Assembly: GCA_900618425.1 (NCBI GenBank)
Contig: UZAN01039475.1
Location: 31,168-95,167 of the forward strand
Length of the DNA stretch: 64,000 bases
Reading direction: 5' to 3'
From: Echinostoma caproni
Lineage: Eukaryota > Platyhelminthes > Trematoda > Plagiorchiida > Echinostomatidae
Positions 49,045 to 59,114 of the stretch are shown here, in pieces. A program made the translations under genes and the position numbers. Each line of letters begins with the position of its first letter. Position 1 is the stretch's first letter. The notes under the pieces were generated by a model. The model did no database searches. It was not told where the DNA came from and saw only the letters and a list, made by a program, of their open reading frames with translations.

Positions 49045-52000
49045 GGGGAAATGAGTCAGCTTGCCTGGGGTTGATGAATGCTTTCCGTGGAATGACACGA
49101 ATGCTTGGATAATCAGGGGCTGATAATCTATACAATAAAACAGATTGTGATTAATTCTTTCCTTAATCTTGATTTTTCTACGAGCCTTTTCATCGAATGT
49201 ATAAGTGTAGAGTCAATTCCTGGGAACTGCGAAAGTAAGTAATCATTGGGATTCCAAGGGATGCAAATTAGAGTGAAAAGTGCGGATGCTTGACACACCA
49301 CATCTGAGGTTGCCTACATTTACGCCCAGGCCACCGCCACCGAACGTGAGATAATAGCAGGCATCCAGGTTGCAATAATAAAGTATTACGAATGGGTAAG
49401 CTGCGGAAGAACAAAATTGGAAGTCGCCTAAGGAATCAACCAGACGAACACTTTAATTCGAGGTTTTCATTATTACACAAATGTTAATTTTGTAATGTGC
49501 ACTGAGAATCAATTGTGTGGTGTGATTTCGGGAGATCTCTTGGAAGGTGAAAAAACCTTCAGTATTATTCATCGTGACATGTGAGGACAAAAACTCAGAT
49601 ACGTGGTTTTTACTGAACGACCCTTACTTCCTCAGTGGGCAATTTTCGATTTCTCTTGCTGCTTGAAAATATGCCCGGGAACTGTTGAGACAATTTATGA
49701 ATGATTACAGCTTTATTAACACAAAATTAACGTGTAATCCTACGTTGGTTAGCTATCTCTGACCAAATGATCATGGAAATTCATTGTTGAAAGTATGATA
49801 ACTGGTAAAACTGATTTTCTTCGTCTCGTATGCAGCAAATGATGGACATTATAGATCTAGCCTTGAGGAAAAGTACTGCAAATCACAGTTTACGCTTGAT
49901 CAAAATTGGCATTTTTCAAGTTATAAAAGTAACGGTTTACGGCTGAGGGGAATAGACCGCGAGTTGTGCCATCAGTAACCTTATAGCTATGTGTTATCTG
50001 ACGAAGGAGAGTCGACCCAGTTGACCGGGCTACCGAATGAGTATCGCAACTACCGAGAGTCATACCCATCTCTGTTGGTTCAACCGAACATCGAAGTTCC
50101 AACCAAACTTTTAAAGTAGAATGATGAAAGGTGTTGCCTCTTACATCTACTTAAATTCGTCGTATTCGCGCAACCACAAGAACCCTTGTGCGGTCGAAAT
50201 CAAGCGATTGGGAACTCTAAGAAAACGTAGACTGTTTCCGATACCTCGACTGAGACGGCTGCTGTCTGTCACTCGAATCTATTGTCGCCACTGGAAATAA
50301 GCACTAACAATAATACTACATAAAGCCCCCATATACCATATCACAAACTTGAAAAGAAGTAACAATCAACGAACCCTTCCGATAGACGAAGGCATATGTT
50401 ATGCGCAGCTGCCAAACAAAAACTGTTCAGTTATAACTACCTTTTGCTTTTGATCAGCCGTTTGTGCATGATATGTAAAAGACTTAGGGTTACCTAAACA
50501 CTACTATTTATTATTTATCTAGGCTTTGCACTTACTGCTGGCCCACTTTAATGGTTCTATATGGTCATCAAATACCAGTATTACACCACGGAAGACCCAC
50601 ATTCTGGTTCAGGTGGATGCACCGAATCCCCTCCGTAATTCATCTTATTGTGTTTTCATTATTGATTGGGCATAATTTCCTCTTTATTTCAATATTCCAG
50701 TAGTGCAGAACAAATAGCAGTTGCGAAAGGTTTACTCAAAATGCATCTGTCTANTGTCTAAGACTTAGATCGATGAAAACATTCGGGCACGAACCAATCT
50801 GATACGTTTTTGTCTTGATTGGATAATAATTCGAAAGTTGATTGAAATTGAAAAAGTACACTCAGGCAAACAAACATTTGCGAACTTTCTTACGTCAACA
50901 TATGCATTGCCCCTCGATGTCCAGTCGAAAAAATGTCAAGGTCAATAGTCACCACGGAGTAAGTGAAAAACGTGCAGGTTGAAATGTTCATTTGATAAAA
51001 TTGAAACTGTTCACATATGAAACTATTTGATTAGCTCCAGGACTGTCTGTTAGCATTAAGCGTACTATTTCGTCTCAACGGATACACATGAAGAGTCCAA
51101 CAGTATTTATCAAAATGATATGTACGGAAAGATATAAAGTATTTTATTGTTTTCTTTGATAAATGTGGCTGCTACATGCAGGACGAATGAATTTAAATAA
51201 AATATTATTCAGCAACGGCAAATTAGAACAAACATCGAGATGTTGGACCACCGTCTTTAGGTATCCACAACTTGCACTGTTTACATAAATCGGTAAACTG
51301 ACAACATTTAATACTTTCTTTTATTTTACATGAAGAGATTGGCCTCCTTAAGCATGTTGACAGTTAGTGTGCATGAACTGACCACCTATATGCAGCAAAG
51401 ATAGAATTAAACCGTGCAATTCTCTCACTCCGGTCTAGTGAATAACTGATTATCGTGGCAATTTGCTGGAACGGAACTCTTCAAGGAAAGAAATTGTGTA
51501 TATTCAGCTTACTACTAAGCTGAATGAAAGTGATTTAACAGTGAGTTTTGAAACCGTCAATCGAAGCTCATGGAAATGATACTGGGTATATGTGGAACAA
51601 AATTGTAACCATCGAGAAAAACATGCACACCTGACGATTTACAATTCACGATTTTCGACAATGTACGTCTGAACATAACATTCTGCTTCTGTGAATAGTA
51701 AACTCAGATAAACAGTATGAAGTATTCGGTAATTTGAATTGTAGAAAAATTGCACACCATTCAAATGGACGTGTTCAACAGTTCGTGTGGAATATCTGCA
51801 TTGCATGGTTGCTTTTGTGTTTCTATTTTGGTTGAGGAATCTTGTGCGAAAACATGGAAACTCGGAACTAGAAAAAACAGATTTGTCAGGAAAACTTTAT
51901 TCGTTGTCACTGTGTTTTATTCTTTTCATTGTAATTTGTTTCACAAATTTAAGGGAGTAAAATAGTTAGATCATATTCATTTGGATTACCAGAAAGGAAA

Positions 52001-52590
52001 TGCGGTTGTTTAAAATCGGTTGGTTGTGAACTTCTAAAAAGGAGCTCCAGATCAGGGTGACAAAGACCTTTCTCGTTTGGTCACCAATCTTTCGTTATTT
52101 GCGCACTAGAATGTGTAAGATCATCGTGAGGTTGAACTAACTGTAGTTAGTTCAAAGGAAATCAACACAAATCCCAACAGAGATGCTTTCTCACAACTTT
52201 CCAGTTGTGATGACTGCATTGTGTGGAAAATGAGAGATGTAGGGAATGGTTAGTATAAGCAAATTACAAATATGTAACCCCTAGAATGATATTTACTGAT
52301 TTAAATTGGATACACCTTACGGACGTCAAGCGTGGAAAGTTCTCACTTTCACACGTAAAAAACAGTGTATGCCCTTGTGTGTAGTCCGGAGTTGGTTTTT
52401 GAAATTTTAGTTTCGTTTTTAAGCTTCTCCCGGACACATTCAAATCTTTTCTGTCCGCAAATATTCACTGGTATTTATGCTTTCATTGGGCGTCTGTGTG
52501 GATCTGTGTGCCTGTTTTCAACTGGATAACACTCGCCCACGCGCTGATTTGCACAACAGGTGTGCACTACATGCGCAGCTGTCGATTCAC
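49045..52590. other. No recognisable gene
   Basis: Short frames only. Two perfect 10-base inverted repeats with 4-base loops occur: ATTCAGCTTA/TAAGCTGAAT at 51502-51525 and TTGAACTAAC/GTTAGTTCAA at 52132-52155. An ambiguous base lies at 50754. Confidence 0.45.
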
Positions 52591-52599
52591 CCGCGCTGC

Positions 52600-53082
52600 C
52601 AATCCGAGTCCGCTTGGGTCCAAAGCAGTGCAGATGAACAACTGAGAGGCGCGTGTCCCAATTTCGTGTGCTTGTGAAGACCGTCACCGTGCAGCTAGGC
52701 TCCTGTATGTGCGCATGTGTGCCTCAAGTGTACAAAAGAAATTCTGATTGGATCCTCATCCTATGCATGTGCGCTCCATCTTGACTCCCCCTTTCCGTTC
52801 GATCTGGAAACAGATGGGAAGGGAGGAAAACTCCTGTGAGGTTTGCGTGGGCGTTGTGTCGCCAGCATGTGGATTGCAGTCTCATGCAGCACTCTCATGG
52901 CGTTAGCCTGAAAACAATAAACATGTTTTTCTAACTTCCAAGTATAGGTAATACCGCAGTGTATGAAATGCCTTGGTCTTGAGAAAGAGAAACCGTTTGA
53001 ATCCGTTTAGCCCGTCTATGTAACAGTGAAACACTAGCATGGGTTCGGTGACGGTGGCTCATGTTGCTTGTTTATGTGAATT
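52600..53082. other. GC-richer block with a polyadenylation signal, unassigned
   Basis: Base composition shifts to clearly higher GC from about 52490 to 52910, ending in CAATAAACATG with an AATAAA signal near 52915 (plus strand). Such a block could be the 3' end of a retroelement or LTR, or a 3' untranslated exon. I recognise no coding segment and see no second copy. Confidence 0.25.
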
Positions 53083-53790
53083 NNNNNNNNNNNNNNNNNN
53101 NNNNNNNNNNNNNNNNNNNNNNNNNNNNNNNNNNNNNNNNNNNNNNNNNNNNNNNNNNNNNNNNNNNNNNNNNNNNNNNNNNNNNNNNNNNNNNNNNNNN
53201 NNNNNNNNNNNNNNNNNNNNNNNNNNNNNNNNNNNNNNNNNNNNNNNNNNNNNNNNNNNNNNNNNNNNNNNNNNNNNNNNNNNNNNNNNNNNNNNNNNNN
53301 NNNNNNNNNNNNNNNNNNNNNNNNNNNNNNNNNNNNNNNNNNNNNNNNNNNNNNNNNNNNNNNNNNNNNNNNNNNNNNNNNNNNNNNNNNNNNNNNNNNN
53401 NNNNNNNNNNNNNNNNNNNNNNNNNNNNNNNNNNNNNNNNNNNNNNNNNNNNNNNNNNNNNNNNNNNNNNNNNNNNNNNNNNNNNNNNNNNNNNNNNNNN
53501 NNNNNNNNNNNNNNNNNNNNNNNNNNNNNNNNNNNNNNNNNNNNNNNNNNNNNNNNNNNNNNNNNNNNNNNNNNNNNNNNNNNNNNNNNNNNNNNNNNNN
53601 NNNNNNNNNNNNNNNNNNNNNNNNNNNNNNNNNNNNNNNNNNNNNNNNNNNNNNNNNNNNNNNNNNNNNNNNNNNNNNNNNNNNNNNNNNNNNNNNNNNN
53701 NNNNNNNNNNNNNNNNNNNNNNNNNNNNNNNNNNNNNNNNNNNNNNNNNNNNNNNNNNNNNNNNNNNNNNNNNNNNNNNNNNNNNNNNNN
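53083..53790. other. Assembly gap
   Basis: 708 unknown bases. The sequence resumes in the middle of a SINE copy, so a repeat probably broke the assembly here. Long frames that cross it are artefacts. Confidence 0.99.
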
Positions 53791-53885
53791 GGATTTGCAC
53801 TACTGATGAAACCCAACCAGGTCGAAACAGCTGTCCACTGCTTCGCAGCTTTTCATCTCACGCCTCATTTACAAGATGAATTCAT
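53791..53885 (+). mobile_element. SINE copy, 5' part lost in the gap
   Basis: The plus-strand sequence begins right after the gap with TTTGCACTACTGATGAAACCC and continues through CTTCGCAGC to CTCATTTACAAG. It is the closest relative of the plus-strand copy at 63.3-63.45 kb: both read GATGAAACCCAACCA, then GTCGA, and both end with a pyrimidine-rich segment and an ACGC.TCA.T tail. The pol III head must lie in the gap. It carries a complete hammerhead core. Confidence 0.7.
53797..53841 (+). ncRNA. Hammerhead ribozyme motif, core intact
   Basis: In order on the plus strand: GCACTA (stem I), CTGATGA (core), a 14-base stem-loop II, GAAA (core), CAGCT, GTC cleavage triplet, CACTGC (stem I). All invariant core bases are present. 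Stem II has three pairs (AU, CG, CG) after an A-C mismatch at the base. Stem III is a short self-complementary CAGCTG, like the minimal stem III of schistosome hammerheads. Stem I has one internal C-C mismatch. The predicted cleavage site follows 53835. Confidence 0.6.
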
Positions 53886-53889
53886 TATC

Positions 53890-54530
53890 AAGATTCTAAC
53901 AATCTCCAATGATTTGGATCACTGTAACAATCACCACATTCAACGTTCACGAACAGGCGAAGTAGGAAGCGATATACATGATCAAATCAAATACCAACCC
54001 AGATTGGACAGAGAAATGATCTGAATTCACATAAATTTTCAAACAAAACTATCAGTTTTACATCAGAACTAGAAACGGANNNNCATTTCATTTTCTTAGT
54101 GTAAACCTAATAAGATTTTACGAAGGCAATCTGGGGCGTTCGGTTTAAGTAAACTAACATGGACTGGTCAATATATTCACTAATCAATTTTCTTGCCAAT
54201 TAGACCTAAACGGTACCTGGTTTGGAACGCACAAGAAGAATGTGCTCGCACGACACAATTCGATAATATCAAGATACTCTTACTTAATAATGACTAGCCA
54301 GAGCGTTTCGTTGGAAATAACTAATTGTAGAAACTCAAAGAGAGCAAATAATGACGGTATGGAGAAAATAGCTATTTATAAGACTGTCATTCAGGGAAGA
54401 TTATAATAGTGAACTACTAATAGGAGGGTTAGAAAAACAATCTCCTGAATCTCATCTGCCGCTTCACTAAGCACTCATTTCATGAGCCGATCGCCGATGT
54501 CCGTGAACCTTAAACTAAGTTGTCTGTCCA
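53890..54530. other. No recognisable gene
   Basis: Short frames only, with a four-base ambiguous run at 54080-54083. Confidence 0.5.
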
Positions 54531-54535
54531 TGCCT

Positions 54536-54880
54536 CATCCATGATCATCTATTCTTTACTTTGCTCATGTTCGGCAAGATATGTAGGCAGGACGACCAAG
54601 AAATTTGTCCCAAAGAGTCAGGAAACACAAACCGGCCTGGCTGCGTTCGGGCACAAGGAAAACGATTTAAAGTGCAAGCATAACCCATCTTGCAGATAAC
54701 GGGCATCAAGTTGACGATGACGCAGTTCGAATCATCTACAGGGTACCACCGAACCCTTCGAAGGCCGCCCGTCACCGCCATCTCGAAACAGCCGAAGCCG
54801 TGGCCATTCAATTACTAAACGCATCGCATGGTTCTCAAAAGCGATTCGCATAGTCACTCAGACTGCCTTGACCACAAAGC
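54536..54880 (+). mobile_element. Penelope-like element 3' end, copy C
   Basis: The plus strand encodes SLLCSCSARYVGRTTKK, the Cys-x-Cys and YIG region of the GIY-YIG endonuclease (Tyr codon at 54580-54582). After a frameshift, a clean second frame runs from 54689: LADNGHQVDDDAVRIIY, then RVPPNPSKAARHRHLETAE, then AVAIQLLN, to a stop at 54851-54853. The HRHLETAEAVAI segment corresponds to ATTEAIGIRLL in copy B, so the two belong to related Penelope lineages. About 240 bases downstream lies TTGAAGAAGTAG followed by TGTCGAAAACG, which may be a worn relic of the ribozyme-like ends of Penelope elements. The reverse transcriptase is missing. Confidence 0.8.
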
Positions 54881-54884
54881 AACA

Positions 54885-55245
54885 CATACCTTTAACATAG
54901 ACGTAACATTTCCCGTGACCCCGCGACCGTAACATGCGATGACATGTCCACATCCTAATCGTTTTCGAAACGTATAATGGACACGCCCTGCCTACCCACC
55001 TTTCCCAACCACACATCAAAACAACCACTAACCAAGAATCACGCGCAGACATTGAAGCAAATTTTAATTTGACCATACAACTGTATTAGCTTGAAGAAGT
55101 AGTTGTCGAAAACGAGCTTGTTCGCTACAACCACTGTTTTCTCTCCATGCCAAGATGAGAATTTTCAATAATTTATCAATTTATCATTTACCGCAATAGA
55201 TTTACAAACAGAGTGAACAGTAGTTCAAGCTCAATGTTATAGGAC
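54885..55245. other. Possible 3' tail of Penelope copy C
   Basis: No gene. The first 250 bases may be the untranslated tail of the adjacent element, but without a second copy the boundary cannot be set. Confidence 0.3.
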
Positions 55246-55249
55246 ACAC

Positions 55250-55435
55250 CTTTAACAACGAGTCCTACTCGATTCCTATCTGAGTGCCATGGGAGTCCAA
55301 TTGGAATCCGTTTGCATCATAAACGATACTCCAATGGGAATCGTATGAGAGTCCCATGAGAATCGGATAGGATTGGATAGGACTGAGATGAAACTCAAAT
55401 GGGACTCTATGGGACGGCTCCCGAAATGACGGCCT
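55250..55435. repeat. Degenerate minisatellite of a GAGTCCCATGGGAATC-like unit
   Basis: The segment repeats variants of GAGTCCCAT and GGGAATCG in both orientations: GAGTCCTACTCGATTCC, GAGTGCCATGGGAGTCC, ACTCCAATGGGAATCG, GAGTCCCATGAGAATCGG, AAATGGGACTCTATGGG. Because the unit is itself nearly palindromic (CCATGG), the block can pair with itself in many ways. Confidence 0.65.
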
Positions 55436-55439
55436 TGCG

Positions 55440-56715
55440 TTCTATTAAGCGTTGTTCACATAACTTCAAGCTCGCTAATGCTTACTTACTTACGAACTAC
55501 ATGATGTGCGTAAATTTAATCCCTATCAAAGTTAGTTTATCGTCCATCATTCTAATCGTTGAATAACGAAATTCACGTTTACAACCCGAAACCACTATTT
55601 CGATATCCTCTCGGTAGTAAAACCGCGAATTAAGTCGGATCAATAAGTGTTCCTCTGTATTGTGCAAATAATTGAGTACAGAGGTTTACTGTGCTATGGC
55701 CGTAAGTTTGTCTAATGCAATATATTACTCCGCTAACTCTACCACATTGAGGACTGAGTCTAAATTAAATTTAAACCAGCGACTGGGGCAACCTAGCAGT
55801 ATTCCGCCCACATGAAGTTCATGAGAAGTTTGTCTTTTATAAAAATAATTTTGCCGTGTTTGGTATGGCAATCATTCTAGCTCCATGTGTGTGATATGTA
55901 TATGCATGTTTACAGGTATTGGCCAAACTCGTGAAAAATCTTGATTTTCATCACATCTGTTCCTATCAATCCTTTGCTTTTCCAGCCCTCTTCACGGGGT
56001 TGAAGACGATATTTCCCCATGTCAGACGCAACATATCTGATATAATCACCACTCATGTCTATGCGCTTAAGAGCCGCATACCATTAAAATATACGAATTC
56101 GCGATTTTGGCGATGGTTGCTGGTGCATTTGTTGTGAAATAACAACACCGCAGTAGGAAACGTAACTAGAATGTTTTTATGAAAATGACTTATAGACTTT
56201 CTGCAGGTATTGTACTTTCATCTCCTTCAAGGTCCGTTTGTCCTTCTTCATTTTGAGTACTGGAGGCAGTCGCTTTAGCGCAGAGTCCAACAAGTTGACT
56301 GTCAAAAAGNTCTAATGCACTCCACACCCTAACACCTGACGACCAATGTCGAGGCAGCTGACTTATCGGATTATGATAAAGGGAAAAGTTTTCGATTGAA
56401 TTAAAATGCCAGCTGCTGTGCGGTATTTGAATGAATTTAACATTGCACTTGACCCGTCCAGAGACTGCATAAATGTGAAAAAATAATATTTAATTAGGTC
56501 CAACCGTTTCTTACTAGCAACCTCACTATCATTGCAAAAGATTTTGCGAAATCCAGTTTGGCCTGTGCAGGAAACCAATAACAGGGCACTAAGTATTCCC
56601 ATCCGTCCTAACTCGTTAGGTGGGATGAATATTCACTTCTTTTGACAGGTAAAACGAAATTCATTAGAAAACTAGGTCAGTAGATCAGCTTCCACCTCAT
56701 GCTGAAATACTCGTT
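55440..56715. other. No recognisable gene
   Basis: Short frames only, with one ambiguous base at 56310. Confidence 0.5.
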
Positions 56716-56806
56716 GACCACCATTGAAATAAACCCATCTTTAAATCGACGGGCGACGGGATTCGAATCTGTTGGTCAAATCAATGCGTGCTCTACTTTG
56801 TCGCCA
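56715..56806 (-). mobile_element. Short tRNA-like SINE fragment
   Basis: On the minus strand, GGCGAC at the start pairs with GTCGCC about 50 bases later. Between them lie an A-box-like AAAGTAGAGCACGC and a perfect B box GATTCGAATCCC. The head is about 20 bases shorter than a tRNA, so it has lost part of the anticodon arm. A tail with TTTCAATGGTGGTCAACG follows. The head abuts the palindrome at 56803-56864. Confidence 0.45.
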
Positions 56807-56864
56807 CGTGATATGAAGCTGTTATGAAACGTATAAGTTCTATAACAGCTTTATATCACGTGGC
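56803..56864. repeat. Near-perfect inverted repeat (23-bp arms, 16-base loop)
   Basis: Left arm 56803-56825 and right arm 56842-56864 are reverse complements with one mismatch (C/T). The arms start or end with GCCACGTGATATGAAG and CTTTATATCACGTGGC. The left arm runs into the minus-strand tRNA-like head. The right arm runs into GTGGCCTCAGCTG, which resembles the head of the 41-kb SINE (GTGGCCTC...CAGCTGG). The simplest reading is two SINE heads facing away from each other. The arms could also be a stand-alone palindrome. Confidence 0.85.
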
Positions 56865-56869
56865 CTCAG

Positions 56870-57815
56870 CTGTACTTCAACTTGAGCCATTTTTTTCAAA
56901 AAGAAAGCCGAACGGAAAAACGTCTAATCAGCCAGGACAACTTTCTATATTGATTTTGTGCAATTCCTCTCTGCTGCGATCAAATACAACCATCGTTTTG
57001 CTTTGACATGATCGGTTTTCCCTCTCTTGGTGTTTGTTTTGATGGAAAAATGTTGTTGAATTTGTAACAAATTTAACTTACATTCACTTCCACAAGGCAC
57101 TAACTGAGTCATCACATTTATGAGTTTCTGGCACCAATTATAATGCCAAAACATTTTGCATGTTCCATCCGGTTTGGGTATGGTAACACCAAAAGACGCT
57201 TATTCAACGAACTGAACAACTTATTGTCAACTTCGGAAAGTTAACTTGTATGTTCCTTGGACTACGTTTTCAGTTCTTTCAGTATTGTGTATAATACTTG
57301 AGTAATTTACAACCAAATAATTTATCAATTTATTAAGGCTAGAATATTTTCATTAACTTGATTATTCACTGTGTACTGAATGAAACAAATTAGGCAATTT
57401 ACAATACGTGAGCTCAACTTGATAAACACTCTCATGAAACAGAACTCATGATGCTTTGCATGAAGTACTTTCGAAATCTAAGCTGTAACTTTCAAACTAC
57501 TACAAATTTTATCGCAGTACACACAAATTCAATGATAGAAGAGAACTAACAACATAGATATGGTAGATAAAATCAGGAATAAATACACTTTGTTCATAAC
57601 CATCAATATACAATTATGTTAGTGGAGACTAACCTGGATTTCCAAAATGAGAGTGATGTTGCATGAGTTTGTTCAGCATCTTTATATATATATATATGGT
57701 GCATTTATCGTGAAAGAAAACCATGACCCTAAAATTTACCATTAACGGATGTGGAGTCAGGAGAAAAAGTTCGTTATTTTATATAATGAAACTCTAACCG
57801 AATAGGTTATTTTAT
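56870..57815. other. No recognisable gene
   Basis: Short frames only. A (TA)n run lies at 57683-57697. Confidence 0.5.
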
Positions 57816-57821
57816 GATAGT

Positions 57822-57960
57822 TTCAATTTTGAAAACGGCGATGTCGGTACAGGTGAGAATAAGCTGCGTTTTCAAAATTACAACTTACATAAAACATATC
57901 ACTTGGCGCATCGATTTTTCGATGCACTCCGAACGTCGTTCCGATCTGACATTCTGACCT
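57822..57960. repeat. Fold-back repeat family, compact hairpin copy
   Basis: The left side (TTTTGAAAACG...GTCGGTACAGG.GAGAATAAGC) resembles the plus-oriented copy at 58.26 kb. The right side (CGTTTTCAAAATTACAAC, then TTACATAAAACAT and ATCGATTTTTCGAT) resembles the outer, 3' part of the copy at 58.9-59.1 kb. The two sides are partly complementary, so this copy is a hairpin with a small loop. Confidence 0.6.
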
Positions 57961-58260
57961 TATTTTAACAGCTGAACAATCCCCACACTGAAAATGCATC
58001 CGAAATTATTCGGCTTTGTGTCCACAGTTTAATCCCAAATGGTGCGGACTAAAACGATCGCTTATGATATACAACAATAGGAGAAACAAACTGGACCGAG
58101 TAATCCTAGCGATTCAAATGGTGACATCATGTTAAGAGTTTTCTAAAAACCGTTCTAGATGCCAGCAAACAGCAGCTCGTGTTTCATCATGTAACTGTTT
58201 CATATTGGGGTATTCATCATATTACACCTAAAATAGCACATGCACGTCTGATCAATTTCT

Positions 58261-58380
58261 GTTGTAATTGTGAAAAGAGCGAGTTCGGTACAGTTGGAAA
58301 TAAGCCGACATTTCGGTCACTGTGGGTAACCTTTATCTTGGCGATTTTACAGTCGAATGAGTCAGGAACAGCTTGCAACA
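58261..58380 (+). repeat. Fold-back repeat family, plus-oriented arm
   Basis: About 120 bases that match, in reverse complement, 58908-59030. Shared blocks are AATAAGCCGAC, TTTCGGT, GGCGATTTTAC and TCGAATGAGTCAGGAACAG. Similar translated segments on opposite strands (NKPTFRSLWVTFILAI and NKPTFRLPWITFVKAI) first showed the relation, but I do not take them as coding. Confidence 0.75.
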
Positions 58381-58384
58381 AAAT

Positions 58385-58900
58385 TTTCCCGCACTGTGTA
58401 TGTGTGTTTGTGCCTTTGTATGTACGTCTGTGTCCGTGTCTGCGTGAATGTCACCGAGCCGGATCGGGCGTTGGGCACATCCCTTTTATGAAATGTTTGT
58501 TTTTGGGATCGGCGTTATCTGAGGTCAAATCTTGCGTTAAGACGAGTACTGGCAACTGATGTTAGCGCTGTCCAGATGCTCGGAACCTCGTCATTTCAGT
58601 TTATAGACCCAGGATGGGTGCTAATTGCCAAAGCCTCGGTGTATAGACGCTCGGTGTTTGTTCGAAAACCTCACTGGAGAATTTTCGTGTTTTCATAGTC
58701 CATAAGGTGTTCCTGGTTAATGGCATGAAATGAGATTGCCGAATCTCGTTCGAGTTTGTTAAACTGCGTGGTATTAGTTTTTCTCGATTTTCATTTTCTT
58801 TGATGTTCGGTGCTTCTTATCCTAAGCTATCTGCATGTTTGTCCAATATATTCTGCTATGCAATCCCTGTAGCTGATCTTATAAATGCAGTTGTTCTGGT
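58385..58900. other. Spacer between fold-back arms, no gene recognised
   Basis: About 500 bases with a GT-rich stretch (58395-58450) and no recognisable coding motif. It may be the interior of a fold-back element or unrelated sequence between two insertions. Confidence 0.4.
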
Positions 58901-58904
58901 CTTG

Positions 58905-59110
58905 CATTTGAACTGGAACACTGTTCCTGACTCATTCGACCGTAAAATCGCCTTGACAAAGGTTATCCACGGTAACCGAAAGGTCGGCTTATTTTCATCT
59001 GTTACGACAACGCTGTCTTCACAACTGCAACTTATATAAAACATCACATGGTGGATCGATTTTTCGATATACTCCGACCGTCGTTCGGAACTGACACTAT
59101 AGCTTTTGAT
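58905..59110 (-). repeat. Fold-back repeat family, minus-oriented arm with tail
   Basis: The reverse complement of the 58.26-kb arm occupies 58908-59030. It is followed outward by a segment with TATATAAAACATCAC, the small palindrome ATCGATTTTTCGAT, and ACTCCGACCGTCGTTCGG, which is shared in the same orientation with 57885-57955. Confidence 0.75.
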
Positions 59111-59114
59111 TTAC

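Noticed and set aside
58179..59047. Two similar peptides on opposite strands (NKPTFR...NESGT)
   Set aside because: The similarity is explained by the inverted DNA repeat, and nothing suggests translation.
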